A DNA stretch of 64,000 nt from Xiphias gladius (GCF_016859285.1 NC_053411.1:18658722-18722721); one strand, 5' to 3'. Shown: positions 45,604 to 58,300, numbered from the stretch's first letter. A program made the numbers and translations. The notes: a model not told the origin generated them from the sequence alone.

Positions 45604-46217
45604 TGTCTCCTTCTCTTGTCTTGACATGTTGTGGTTTAGCACTCACAGCAGTAGCAGTGGGAGTAATACTAGTACTAGCAGTAAAACGTATGTAGGTGTA
45701 ACGCTAGTAGTTGTGGTATACAGAAGCAGTATTGGCAGTGGTTGCAGTATTAGAGGTAGTAACAGAAGAAGTAGAAGCAACAGTATTAGTAGTATAAGTA
45801 TATAGTGAGCAGTATTTGTGTACCAGACGGTTGTAGAAACGTTAGCGGTTGGATTTGTTAAAACTCTGATGCAATGACAGAGATTCAGACCTACAACTTG
45901 CATAACAGTCGAACATTTCAAGGAGAGTTGTCATTTTTCGACTTAATAAATAGTTCAACTTGTTTGTTTCTGCGGTGGTGTCAGTTACACAAAATACAAA
46001 ATACATACGGTTTAGTTAAATCAATAACAATGGATGAAAACTGTAACATTTATCCCATATCTGTCCTTTCACTCAGAACCCCCGAGATTTGAAGTTACTT
46101 TGAAATCGAAGATTTCCGAAAAAAGTTTAACCATGTCAAACTCACTGTGTAGATCCTGAGTCTTTTGGGTCGAGAGCAGCAGTAACCAAACCTGCAGAGA
46201 AATCTGGAGACAAACAT
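41521..46217 (-). CDS. mcub: Mitochondrial calcium uniporter dominant-negative beta subunit (MCUB), complete, 9 exons
   Basis: Minus-strand exons: 46217-46146, 44816-44756, 44433-44266, 43874-43770, 43603-43446, 43112-43006, 42916-42820, 42557-42441 and 41604-41521. They total 969 nt, 322 residues. The N-terminus [20 protein letters not shown] is an Arg-rich mitochondrial presequence. Then come the matrix beta-grasp-like domain ([32 protein letters not shown]), a coiled coil ([16 protein letters not shown]), a first membrane helix ([19 protein letters not shown]), the pore motif [10 protein letters not shown], a second helix (MIFFAYYVL) and a C-terminal coiled coil ([10 protein letters not shown]). 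MCUB co-assembles with MCU in the inner membrane and lowers calcium uptake (family knowledge). In the loop before DIME, Val226 replaces the MCU Glu and Tyr221 the MCU Arg. The E-to-V change is the one that marks mammalian MCUB, supporting MCUB over MCU. Part of the C-terminal tail ([19 protein letters not shown]) looks more MCU-like. Confidence 0.93.
42605..42812. repeat. GTCCTCAC-family dispersed element in an mcub intron
   Basis: It has the same order as 3356-3925: CTTGTCCTCACTGACAGAAT, CTAATTCTACCCTTGGCCCC, CAACCCTCAAACAG, then TTGGTCCTCACAAAAGTAG. The minisatellite core is nearly absent. Confidence 0.7.
43970..44242. repeat. GTCCTCAC-family dispersed element, inverted, in an mcub intron
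   Basis: Units such as GTGAGGACATTTTAAAAAGT and GGGACATT repeat here. It ends with GTTAGAATTAAG and CTGGGGACCTTACAAGG, the reverse complement of the 3356-3925 arrangement. Confidence 0.65.
44528..44712. repeat. Dispersed repeat with CTTTATGCTAAGCTAGGC motif next to mcub exon 2
   Basis: The order is GAGCTTTGGAGGTG, GAGCCAGACTAGCTGTTTTC, GTCTTTATGCTAAGCTAGGC and GTATTTACCCCAACGTTAAA. The same arrangement is found diverged at 62042-62190. It ends about 45 bp from the splice donor of mcub exon 2. Confidence 0.65.
45211..45601. repeat. GTCCTCAC-family element with terminal (CA)n, in mcub intron 1
   Basis: Pieces include ACATGTGAGGACCCCC, CTAACCCTAAGGGG, AAAATGTCCTCGC (twice) and GGTCCCCACAAAGATAGCAA, followed by about 15 CA units (45570-45601). 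Confidence 0.7.
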
Positions 46218-47908
46218 GACGAGATGCTGAACCGCAGGCAGAAGTGAAGTGAAGAGCTGAAATTTCTTTCCAGTGCCATAAACCGGCCGATGTGAATGTT
46301 TGAAATGTCAGCGAGGCGAGTAGGAACAGGTTTCATGGCGGGCTGAGCCCCAGGAAGGCCAGCGGGGAAGTTAACCCTTACCTGACTCAGGTAAGAGTTC
46401 ACTTCCCCGCTCGCCTTCCTGGGCGGTCTCCTAAACGGGATTAAAAATGGTGTGGAAACACACCAGAAGGCTTGTTTTTCTTTTTCTTGTCAGTGTAGTA
46501 GCAGACAGAGGCAGCACTGCTCACGTTACGTACCGATGTTCTACCCCGTTCAGGTTGAAAACCTGCTTTAAGATGGTGTCAAACCAAAATTCAAAACGCC
46601 AAACGCAAGCCCTTTTTACGTTTTTATTTTGACCTAGAACTTGAGTTGAAACCAAACTTCAACTTAAGTTGTTTATGAGGAAAGAAAGAAATAAAAACAA
46701 AGGATGGAACGAATGGCAACTTTCTATAACAATGCCTAATATTTTCTTCATATTAAGATCATCATAATATGTTTTATAGTTTAATCTGTAAAGTAACTAG
46801 TAACTGCAGCTGTTGTAACTGTAGCGGGGTAGAAGTAAAAAGTAGTATGAGGCTGAAATAGTCAGGGGAAAGCACAAAAACTACAGAAACGCACTTATAT
46901 ACAGAACGTGGATGAATATACTTAATTACATTCCACCACTGCATTTTCCACACACAATTCTTGTCTAATATGACAGGTTATAACGGGCTAATATTTCTGC
47001 AGCCCACTGCTGCAGGATTATAATCCCTGGAGTTGCCCATGTAGAATTATGAATTTACAAGACAAAGTCCCATTTAGTTAAAAATCAGTATGATGCTGCC
47101 GTAGACCTGAGAGGGAGCGATGAGAAAGGATGCAGCAAAGCCTGCATCGGCTACCAAAACACGGTCTGTCGTATACATTTCAATGTGTGAAAATGTAAAA
47201 TACACATTTACGCGTCTGCAAAGCAAACAGAACAATGCAATTTGAAAATAAAGGTGAAAACATGCTGCGGTGCTGATATAAAGAACGTGAATGCAGCTCT
47301 TGTTGAGCTACAAGCTACAGCAAACCTGCCAGAGTTACATATGTATATTTCCGCAACAGATGACACGACCTGTCACGAGGCCTTCAACATTTTTCAACAG
47401 CAGAGGTCCATAAACTCAGTCAAGGTGCCAGTTCTGTTGCACTGTCACTAGAGGATTTCAGTAATATCATTACATTAAATTTGAAATCTGCTTTTTCAAA
47501 GCCCATCGCCCTTCAGTCACTTCTTTAGTTCTGAAGAAGGAGCAGCGATTTTGAAGTAATTATATATACACTGGGATTAGCCCGACAACTTGAAAACATG
47601 ATTATGATTATTAGCATCTCTTTTCTGCGATGTCCCCAGTAAATTCAAATCAAATACAGTCGTCTGACACTTACAAAGAAGTCTCCAAATTCAATCATTT
47701 CATAGTTTGATGACTGAGCTCCACTCTGTCAATACTCACATCTTTAAAAGCTGTAAGCTGCAATTCCAGGTTTATTTCACCCTTTAGGGAAGAGCACAAT
47801 AACGGGGTTAAAGAAATCACATAGACACAACAGTCTTCTGGCTCAGCAGCTCACCTCTGACTTCATAATAACAATATTTTTGTCAGAACCAGCATGTTTA
47901 CTACTGAC
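46218..47908. other. mcub upstream region
   Basis: It holds the palindrome at 46349-46423 and an ACTTAAGTA-family repeat (46801-46942, ending TTCCACCACTGC). The remainder, 46943-47908, is AT-rich. I see no gene in it, and no B30.2 or other terminal exon belonging to the neighbouring LRR exons. Confidence 0.55.
46349..46423. repeat. Near-perfect 75-bp palindrome upstream of mcub
   Basis: The arms 46349-46385 and 46387-46423 are reverse complements at 34 of 37 positions around a single centre base (46386). It lies 132-206 bp upstream of the mcub start codon, in the likely 5' UTR or promoter. Origin unknown. Confidence 0.9.
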
Positions 47909-49817
47909 CTCAGGGTCTGCAGCCCATATCGTGGACTGTCCAGTCCAGCAGACGGCAGCTTCGCTCCTGAGTCCTGCAGGTTGTTGTCACTCAGGTCATG
48001 TTCTCTCAGACGGGAGGGGTTTGACCTCTGGTGCTCTCTGTCGAGCTGCAGAAACTCAGTCTGAGCACGAAACAAAACCAACAGTTGGAGGCGACAGTCT
48101 TATAGAAAACCTGCAACATTTCAAAACTCACTGCAGATGTGGAGATTTTACAGATAAAGAATTTCGCAAAACTACAAAAAAAAATAACGTAAAGAAAAAA
48201 CGTAAGAAAGACAGGAAAGCTTACAAAGTAATTAACGTTTAACATTAAATGGACAACGGATCCATTTTATGAATCATCCATTCATAAAACACTAATTTTG
48301 AGTATGACGGGTTCTGTGAATGAAGGGGTGCTTAGGTTGATCGAGTACGGCTCTGGTGGCACATTAAACAAAACAGGTTGGGAACCACCGGTCTGAACCA
48401 CATTAAACATTGCCGTGCAATAGCCTTTTTTTCAACTGACAGCAAAGTATGTCCATGTTTGATTTGACTTTAAAGCCAGCAGTTGAGCTAAATGGACTGA
48501 AGTGGATTAGCTTAAAACTTGTCAGGAAGGTGTCGCATGTTGTGACACCTACATGGACTCTACCAATTGTCTAGCAATGTCAAGGCTTCCCCAGATCTTA
48601 GAAATAAAGTTGAGTAAAGCTTTACTATAACTAATAACAATGATATCGAAAACCACAAATAAAAGAGGACCTAGATTATTTCTCTTACACAGAACTGTGA
48701 AATTCTTCTCACCTCAGCGTCTCCAGCCTAGAATTTAGACTCTCCAGTCCAGCAGACAGTAGCCTTACTCCTAAATCCTGCAGCTTGTTATAACTCATAC
48801 CCAGCTCTCTCAGATGGCAGGTGCTGGACTTCAGAGCCGAGGCCAAAAAAGTGCAGCTGCTTCCTGACAAGCTGCAGTGCTTCAAACTAAATGACCCAAA
48901 AAAAAAAAAAAATTTAAAAATGTTAAAATACAAATCCCAAGTGAAATGTTCTTTTCTTTCCTTTTTTTGTTTTTTCATCCAGTTTGTTTGTCAGTAAGCT
49001 GTTCATAACATTTCTATAATATTGATTTCAACATAGAACTAAAAACAAGCTGCCTGCCCTCAGAATTTGCAGTCTACAATTTGGATAGTCCAGTCCAGCA
49101 GACAGCAGCTTCACTCCTGAGTCCTGCAGGTTGTTGTCACTCAGGTCAAGTTCTCTCAGATGGGAGGGATTTGACTTCAGAACCGAGGCCAGGAAAGAAC
49201 GGCAGCTCTCTGACAGCCGGCACTCACTCAACCTAAATAAAGAATGGAGAACAAATCATGTAACTACCAGGACTGGCAGAGCCTTGTGCAGCCAGAAAAC
49301 ATTGTCTCGATGGACTTGGTGGTCTAAATTAAACACCAAAGGGAAATCACCACATCTGAAGCAACTGTGGAAGCATTTTAGCTAAAGTTCCTTTATTGCC
49401 CACTAGGAATCCGGAAATGCTTAGTCAAAAGCAACAGGACCTGGTTTAGAGTCTTAAAAATGAGGACTGAAAAAGCCTTTTAGATGAAAGGTAAAATGTC
49501 TTCAAGAATTTAAAACAAGTCCATTTTCTGTTGACTTCTAGATACAGTATACCAGGACCTGGATGACTGTAAAGCTTCACAGGCATGTTTATGTAAACGT
49601 TTTATATAATGACTACAGAACTAATTAAATTAAGCGGTCTGACCTGAGAGTCTCCAGTCTACAGGTCGGACTCTTCAGTCCAGCAGTCAGCAGCTTCGCT
49701 CCTGAATCCCGCAGCTCGTTGTTACTCAGGTCCGATACTCTCAGACGGGAGGGGTTGGATTTCGTAGCCGAAGCCAAGATCTCACAGTGACTCTCTGACA
49801 GTCGACAGTCAGGAGGT
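47909..49817 (-). pseudogene. NLRC3-like NLR relic: four LRR exons without NACHT
   Basis: In minus-strand order: 49817-49644, 49232-49059 and 48886-48713 (each exactly 174 nt, the usual size of a fish NLR leucine-rich-repeat exon), then a truncated piece, about 48060-47909. Typical residues are [20 protein letters not shown] and [13 protein letters not shown]. The exons at 49817 and 48886 are open with good splice sites. The exon 49232-49059 has GG instead of GT at its donor (+ strand CC at 49057-49058). The last piece has lost its 5' half (starts near LDREHQRSNPSRL). No FISNA/NACHT exon is found upstream to 55 kb. Intact fish NLRs are cytosolic innate sensors; this is most likely a dead fragment. 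Confidence 0.75.
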
Positions 49818-52800
49818 CTGCAGATGTCATGGAAAATCAGCGATTGTCAAACCAACCCCACTCAGTCTACCAGTTTCTATTTATACAGAATTAAAATATC
49901 GTGTTGAGCAGTATATCAATAACACTACATCTGCGTGTTTGAAGGATCAGTACTTGGCCCAGTTTTGTTCTGTGTCCGTTGTTCTTCTTTGCCAAATTCC
50001 TTGTACAATAATATCTCCATTTACGTGCATTTATTTTTTTTTTAATCTTGATATAAATATATAAAAGCAGAAAGTGACATTGACGTATTTATATCTTGTT
50101 CGTTTTTTTGACTGAACGTCTGAAACCGAGCCTAAACCCTTACGGGGACTTAATGTTCACTGGTGGTTCTTTGTTTCCTCCTGTCACGTTTCATGATAAA
50201 GGGACTATGAAACTAATTTGACAGGTAGCCTCTGTGAATACAGTTTCCGTGTTACCGCACTAAATCCGTCTTACAACCCCTGTTTATGGTAGCTTATCTT
50301 TTTTACTGACCACGACTAGCTACTGTTATCACAGCTCGCTTCGGGGAGAAAAGTCAAAGTCCAGCTGCAACCTTCAAGCTTTACTCAAGGTGTGTTTTGC
50401 TTCATTTGGCTGTTTGAGCGTTTTCATTCATTGGATGCTCGCTGGGAACGTTCTGGTTCTGTTTGTGCGGGTCTTCGTACTCGGCACGTGCAGCTTGAGG
50501 CTCACTACTCCGGCCTGGAGGGGAAATCACCTCTGACCTCCGGACACCACCGACTCTGCTCTCGGGCTCCCAACGCGACATCTGAAAAAAGACCGGTTTA
50601 AGTGAAGACCCCAACATGTCATGATTTCTGTGTTGTATTAAAGTGTGAGCAGTCCTCTAACTGGGTGAACGAAGGAGGTTCAGTGGTCAACACCGGAGGG
50701 CGTCCCATGGACCCGTCGCTCTTTAAAGACACACAGGTGATTTCTGGAGACTCTGCTCCGTCCTCCACACGAACACTCATCTTCGGCGTTCCCAATGGTC
50801 TGAAAATAAGTGAAACGACTACAAACGAAACCACAGACGACAGACGCTTGCAGTCCAGACAAAAACTGCCAGAGCGTACATTAACCGGTCTGTTGGGTCA
50901 GTGCTGATTTCACAAGCCCTGAGCGTCACGGCCGGGACCAGTTGTCAACATTTATCAGTGTGTTACTTTTCCTCCCTTCTCGCAGACTGCCAGCCCCCCC
51001 CCCCGGGTACATCCCCATTCCTCTCGAATCCACGGTTCCCCGGCATCAGTCACACAGAAGCACATCGTTAAACCGCCACCTGGAGACTTGAGCACGGGCT
51101 GGAGAGATCTACCAGGATGTCCAGTAAACATCTCTGCGACTGCAGCTCGCTCCCGAATCAGCCTTTTCTGCAAAGACCGGAAGCGTACCGGGGGGACCGG
51201 TACGGCCGCGCGGCTCCGGAGCGGCTCGTGCAGCAGCGCCTGTGCTCATCGGGCTTGCGATGACGCCAGAGGACTGACGGTCACACCTGATCGCGCGTGA
51301 CCGACCGCGACCTGCCACGTTTCCAAGGAATGAGGACTCAATAGAGAGAAGAGGATCAGAGCCTGTGACCGGAGACAGAAGAAAAGCGACATGTTCACCT
51401 GCAAATAACAGACTGAAACTATTCTCGTCCTAATTACACAGCTTGAAATAACGATAGTGATAATATCAACAACTGAGACTTTCTGTTCTGCAGCGCTCTA
51501 ACACTGAATTGGCTTTTTATTCTTAGGTTTACCGGTAAAAAGTGACGGATTTTTCCTTGTGTCTTTGATTTGGGGCCAAATTTTGGATTTTAGAGATTCG
51601 AGCTTTTCCTTCGTGTCCCAGCCTGTCAGCTGCAGTCACAGATGCGACCTCGGGGTGGCGCCGTTGCCCCGTGAGTGTCTGATAGGACCTTAGCTTCACA
51701 CACACACACACACACACACTGGGCTGTGTGTGTATAAATTGATTCTCTCTCAGCGCACTATCATGTCACTTTAGTGAATGAGACCGACGAAGCAGCCGGC
51801 AGCTCGACACTCAACCCCTGTGTGTCGTATCAGTTTCCCTTTTCTCCCTGGGACAGATGTGCTTCTGTCGTTTTCTGCGTCTCTCCTCCCGCGATCAGCG
51901 TAAGTGTCCGGGCACTTCAGACAGGCGGTGCTTTTCCCGCCTCGGTCGCTCGCTGCTCGCTGCGTGACCGAGCGAGCGGGGAGTGGAGGCCTCGTAGTAT
52001 TTCTAACCCACAAAAGGTGGCGCATCAGGTTGTGGGGCTGTGGGCAGGAAGCGGTGAACCTGCCCTGGAACCTACGTTTCTGTCCTTTTTGCTTCCCCCA
52101 CTCTTTTGTTGGCATCTGTGAGGACGCTAAACGGTGGCTACTGTAGAGGTTCTGCTGTTTTACTTGACGGTTTTAACTTTGGAGACGTTCTTACTCTTCC
52201 CTCTACTACATTTATTTGGCACGGAAACGTCCCTTTTGGTGGTTTTTGTTTCCTGTGACTTTATAATATTTTCCTCTCTCTCTTCGTCGTCTCCTCGCAA
52301 AATGTTCCGAGCTACGCGACGTTCCTTGGATTCATGTATCCGTAGCAGGGATCAAATAAGGGGCTTTTTCTCCCTTTCTTCCATTGAAGTATGGAGGGTG
52401 AATATTAGTTTCCACCACACATAAACACACAGAGCTGCAGGTATGAAAACATTCAAGGAAAGTGGTGTGTGAGTGGTGTAAACGTGATACTGATGACATC
52501 ATACCGTTCATCTAAAGCCAAAAGTGTGTGTGTGTGTGTTATGTGAGAGAGGGAATAAGTAAATGTGTTCTTGAATGATCCCATAATGACTGACTGTTGT
52601 TAGTGTGGTTTCCCGTGTGTGTGTGTGTGTGTGCGTGCGTGTGTTTACCTTATCTATGGCCGATGATTACAGGTTAGATGGTATCGGCACAATTAACACA
52701 CACAAACACACACGGAGGTGTCGTCGTTTCGTGAGTGTGGGAAGGTTAAATGTCACCGACAAAGGTCGTGAGTTTAATTGTCATCAAGATAGAAGGATAT

Positions 52801-54944
52801 GGAAAAACACTGCCTGTGTGTGTGTGTGTGTGTGTGTGCTGATTGATGGTGTGCTGGAGTGTGTGACTCCCAGAAGGAACGGTCGTTGGCGGTGACTCAT
52901 CTTTCAGCAGCCAGGTTTTACGGACGCTGCCGCTGGTCCGGGCATCTCAACGACCGCCGGCTGGATTTGCATCAGTGTTCGTTCAGGCGTTCGTGATCCC
53001 CAGAGGATGAACCAGTTCGGGGACTCATCCACCGGAGCGCCACATAGATCCCTTCAGTTCTGTGGATCCACTCGCACGGGTGAAGGCTGAATCCAAACCT
53101 GCAGCCTCCAGACCTCCAGGATTTGGTCTGAATGCTCTGTGTTACATTAAAAACAAGTGAGCTCATGAAGCCCGTAATGTTTCTTAAGGTTAAACCCGTG
53201 TCGCCCAGGTTGGGACCCGGCGGACTAAACCTTCTACCTGTCTCTGACGTAGCTGAAAGCAGCTCCACCCGGAGCAGCTCCAACAGTGAACCGCTGCTGA
53301 AGCCTCCGGGACTCAGGATCAATGATCTGTTTTACTACATCGGTCACAGGGAGGATTTCCTGCAAAACGAGGACTTTTTACTTGAAATACTCTAAGCGCG
53401 TTTAGCTGATAAAACCTTTACTTGATCTTACTCGTAATGGAGCATTTTACATTTTCGTCCTGCTACTTTAACTTAAAGTAAAAGTACTTCTTCCGTCGCT
53501 GGTGAAAACACGCCGCTACAAGTTACTGAGAATAATACAAATGCAAAAAAAGAAAAGACATCAGACCTGATAGAGCTGGATACTGTAAGAATCTTATATA
53601 CAGGGAGATGAACAGCTTCAAAACCAGGATCGTACGTGAACTGTTAAAGTCTGGTTTTCGGCCTCACTACGTTAGAATCAAGGACAGCGACAGGACAGGT
53701 TGGGATTTAAGTGCGGGGCGGAAACTTTTACCAGAAACCGTAAAGCGTTTCTCTCTCCGCCAACATGTCAGGCCAAAACTGGATGTCTCGCAGTCATGTT
53801 GGAGGTTTCCTGCAGATGTGGCCCGCCGGAATCCAAAGGTCCAGACCCAAGCTGAACCAGGTCAGGGTTCAGAGTCCGCAGCCCGCCTCGGCTCGGGTCT
53901 CTGCGGCGGAAGAAGAATCAAATAAAGGGAGAGGAGGAGGAGAGGTAGCTCGAGGTGAGGGCAACAACCGGTAAACTGATCCGTGAAAGCGGCGATTGTC
54001 TGCAGTGCGTACAAAACCGAAAGAAAGGCGGCAGGCAGGACCGGTGCTGGGCGTCACCTAGTACTCCAGCGCTGTACTTAGGTACAGTTTGGGGTTACTT
54101 GTACTTTGCTTGAGTATTTTCATTCCACGCCACTTTACACTTCAATTTCGGCACTTTTTATACAGAAACTTTGCAAAAGAAGATTATAGTAAAACACATG
54201 TTAAGTGTAAAATGACAGGTTATTTTGAGTAACAGCATTTTGGACAAAAAGCGGTGAGCTGGTAAAAATACAATGACCTGCTACAAACCCAGCAAACAGT
54301 TTGGAAAGTCACAGAAAAGCAGCTCCGGCTCGGCCAGTAAAACCCAGTGAGTTGTAGAGTCACCTGTAGAGGTAATTTCAGTGCTTGATGAGTACTTTTA
54401 CTTTTCATACTTACCTTTGGTCGCCAACGTGTCAACGCCATCCAGCCACGACATTAAAAACAGCAGCTGGTTTTAATGCTGGGGCTGGATGTCTGTTTAT
54501 GCACAAGACTCCGACCACAGAACGGGGACTTTCTCCTCAGCTCAGAGGACGAGTCTCCGCGCGTCGTCCATCTTTTAAAAATCTGTGTCTGTTTGCGTCT
54601 CACCGGACATGTGAGATAACGGGAAGGACCGGGACTCGTTTTACTGGGAGACTTCGGGTCTTCAACTGAAAACAATCCGAATAAATGATTTGGGCTTGTT
54701 TTTCTGGCGGGGGGGGGTCTTGTCTACTTGATTGTTGCTGTGTTCGTTTGCACCACCGGCAAAAACCAACATCTGTCTTCATGCCCTTCCGTCTCTACCT
54801 GTATCGATGGCTGCAGGTGAGGTGTGTGTGTGTGTGTGTGTGTGGGGGGGGTGCGGGTATCGATGTGCGGTTCGGGAGGGGGCGGGGGCGCGTGGCCGGG
54901 GCTGTGGGCGGACCGGGATCGCGCTTGGTGGCATGGAAGCACCC
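49818..54944. other. Intergenic region between the NLR relic and dkk2
   Basis: No gene is supported. Open frames at 50602-50907, 51774-52121, 53132-53395 and 53608-53925 have no recognisable homology or splice context. Simple repeats: a C-run near 50995-51004, CA 51697-51718, TG 52615-52640 and 52817-52838, and TG followed by a G-run at 54823-54850. An interspersed element occupies about 53251-53517. Confidence 0.55.
53251..53517. repeat. Interspersed element, copy in + orientation
   Basis: Its left 96 bp (53251-53346, AGCTGAAAGCAGCTCCACCC onward) is the reverse complement of 55691-55780 with few differences. Its right part (ACTTAAAGTAAAAGTACTTC near 53473-53492) matches the ACTTAAGTAAAAGTA family. 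Confidence 0.75.
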
Positions 54945-55383
54945 TATAAAGTGGATCAGGGTCCGGGTACGTCTCACCTGTCCTCCTCCCAGCAGTGAAA
55001 CAGCAGCATCTTCGTCTGCTCCCCCGAGAGTCCGGTGCAATCATCGCCTCTTTTTTTAAATACCTCTTTTATCTTTTGGTGACATTTTGGTCACAAGAGG
55101 AGAAGCAGAAAGTGGATTTAACGCGACAGCAGGAGCAAATCCGGATTAATCGGTGACCTTCTTCTGGAGCGTCTTTCGGGGACCGGGGGCCTCACTCCGC
55201 AAGCGACAGGTAGGGGTCCCGATGCTGTCGTTTCACGAGGACATCGGCCTTCCAGAGTAAACTAACTGTTTTATGATCGCAGCTACACGAGCTGGTGCGA
55301 CGCAGCGTCCTGGCCCGTCACGTCGATTCGGGTTCTCCCTCTGAGACGTGGAGTCGGGAGTAAAGTGCGTTTTCTGTCCGCAG
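54945..55383 (+). promoter_or_regulatory. Candidate dkk2 promoter and 5' UTR intron
   Basis: TATAAA lies at 54945-54950 in a GC-rich stretch about 440 bp before the ATG. A good donor (GACAG|GTAGGG at 55210) and a CAG acceptor at 55381-55383 suggest a 174-bp intron in the 5' UTR ending 8 nt before the start codon. This is inference from signals only. Confidence 0.4.
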
Positions 55384-55391
55384 CCGCAGCC

Positions 55392-58300
55392 ATGACCCGC
55401 GAGCTGGTGCTGATGGTGAGCCTCGGGCTCGTGCTGTTGGCGTGTTCCCGAGGCGCGGAGGCGCGTGTCAGGCTCAACTCCATCAGGACGGTGATCCTGA
55501 GGGAGGGGCACGCGCTGCCGGTGAACCGGAGCACGTGGGAGCCGAGTCTGGACCTGACGGTAAGTGGGACCCTGTGTGTTCCTGGTGTGATATCAAGTGA
55601 GCAGCGCTGGAGAAAGTACTCGGGTCCGTTACTGAAGTAAAAGTACTCCATTACAAGTCAAAGTCCGATGTAATTAAAGTATTAAAAATCTGACCGATGT
55701 AATAAAACAGATCTGATCCTGAGTCACGGAGGCTTCGGCAGCGGTTCACTGCTGGAGCTGCTCCAGGTGGAGCTGCTTTTAGTTTAGTCCACTGGTTCCC
55801 AACCCGGGGGTCGGGCCCCTCCAGAGGGTCGCCGGGTGAACCCGAGGGGTCGTCGGATGATTCATGGGAGAGGTTTAGAGAGGAAATGTGTCTTTGGTGG
55901 AACTGACGACTCGTAGACCTGAAACATGACCAGGAGACACAACCTCACAGATTCTGATTTTTTTTGAAAGCGTGAAATACAACAAATTAACAATGTGTTG
56001 TATTTTATAGATAAAATTATGAGATACAGGAAGTCAAGATTAACACCTACAGAAGAAGAATTTAATCCGATTCAATTAGAAGTAACAACTAACTGAAGTT
56101 CAAATAACTGTGGTGGAGTAAAAAGTACAATCTTTCCCTCTGAAATGTAGCGGATTGGAAGTATGAAGAAGCAGAAGTACAAGTAACTCAAAACTCCACA
56201 GTAGTTTACAGTACAACTATCAGTTCCAATAGCCCAAACTTTATCAACAGGACTGTTACAATGTTTAAAACTTTATCCACAACTTTGTAACAATGTTTCA
56301 AACTTTATCAACAACATTGTAACAATGTTTCAAACTTTATCAACAACATTGTAACAATGTTTCAAACTTTATCAACAACATTGTAACAATGTTTCAAACT
56401 TTATCAACAACATTGTAACAATGTTTCAAACTTTATCAACAAGACTGTTACAATTTTTCAAAGTTCAGTTCACAACCGTTGTGTTTGGTGTTCAGTCTGT
56501 ACAGTAGTGAATCTCTCGCTGTGTCTTCTTTCAGCTCTACCAGTGCATGAGCGACCTAGAGTGCAGCGAGGGGAGCTATTGCCACGCTCCCTCCAAAGGC
56601 CCCGCCCACTCCCGCTGCCAGACCTGTCGTAGGAGGAAGCGGCGTTGCCACAGGGACAGCATGTGTTGCCCAGGAAACCGCTGCAGCAACAGTAAGATTA
56701 GCCGTTACGTACAGTGTACCCTGTGTCAGAAATGATTCGTCGTAATCCAAAATTATGGCATGTCTTTTATTTTATAGTGTTGTCTGAATGTCTAAAGAGA
56801 ACTAATATTATACCCATATAGAAAAAAAAAAATAGTGCGTAACCAATGGTCACCAACCAAGAGCTAAAAAGGTAAATACAGATGACTGAAAGATGAGCAT
56901 TATAAGGAAGTACATTTCTGCCAGGAAAAGGAAAAAAATATTAAATGTTAGGAATGACTAAGAGATAACACTCACCACAAGTCAGAATTATAAAATACTA
57001 AATCTGAAGTTTGATTTAGGTCCAAATTATGAGTAAGTATCTCTTAAAAAGTCAAAACCTTGATGTAGTATTTCATAATTCAGATTTTGTATCTGATGAT
57101 TTAAACTAAAAATGTCATATATCATATACCATCTCATAATTGTTCCGTTCTGTATCTCATTATTCTGACTTACTGTTTTGTAATTTTGACCTAGTTTCTC
57201 ATATACTACTACATTAAAAAAATCTGACCATTTAAAAATCTAGTAATCTTGATGTAGTTTTTTACCATGTATGAGTATTTTAACCTTCTAACATTTTGTG
57301 TATATTTTCTTGGCAGGAATAAGGTTCCATAGTAGTCTCACTGGCATTTTTGTTCTGTTTTCGCAACAAAGCTTATTGCTATCAGACGGAGTGCAGTTGT
57401 TTCACGGTTATGACACGTCGATGGGCAAACGTTCACAACAACTAAAATGTTTCTTCTCTGCCCTCTTCCGCCTTCAGATATCTGTGTTCCTGACGTGGAC
57501 AGTTTTGCGTCTCAAAGGATTCCAGGCTCCGATGGAGAGACGAATCCACTGTCCACAAAGAAAGGATGGAAGAAGAGAGGAAGAGTGGACGCCAAAGGGG
57601 CCGCTGGGAAAGGTGAATAATTGTCTTCCTCACTTAGCTGTTGGTGTTTTCACACGTCCGCATCATCCCAATAAACCTCCAGAAACTCGATTTATTCAGG
57701 ATTTCTGTTGTCCGATGTGGTTCTAATCTTGTCCTCGGTGGAAAAGTCTTTTGGACCACTTCATGCACCTTGAATAAGTGTAGTTTTTCTGTTTGTTTGT
57801 TTTATCAGCGGCTTTTAATCAGGTTTTTAGAAAACAGTGAACATGATGCATCTCACCGATAGCTAAAGGATTGATTGTATGTCCTCGGGTTGTTGTATTG
57901 TTTAATAAAAGGAGGTGATATTATTTTCGTTTTAAACACAAGTGCTTATTAACTGGCTGTCACACTCCATATTTAATCAAATTTTACGCTTATCTAATCA
58001 TCCAGTAGTACCTTCTTTTCTTCTTCATGGCATGTCCTGGATGTTTTAGAGCCACTTCTGATGCTAAAAAATAATTAAGAAATGGATTCACTTTTTGACT
58101 CAAAAACGAGGAGCCCTGTTTCTTAAGCCACAAGAGCTTCTGTTCAAAACGGTCACTTTAATTTAATTTGTTTATCTTTACACCAGAATATTTCAAACTC
58201 TGCTGACAAGAGAAAACTTGGAACGTGATTTTTTTGGTTTCAGATCAAGCCCAGAAGAGGGCTACCCGATTCCTGCGGGGCGACATAATTACTGCTGCTG

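Noticed and set aside
45385-45646. Open frames with CVCVCV runs
   Set aside because: They are translation of the (CA)n microsatellite inside mcub intron 1.
41521-46217. Assignment of the uniporter gene as MCU rather than MCUB
   Set aside because: The Glu-to-Val change before DIME and the CFI neighbourhood fit MCUB; MCU would keep the Glu.
53132-53395. 87-residue open frame 53132-53395 as a gene
   Set aside because: Much of it lies in the interspersed repeat that also occurs inverted at 55691-55780.
56235-56463. Possible CRISPR-like array
   Set aside because: Units abut without spacers and the context is a vertebrate intron.
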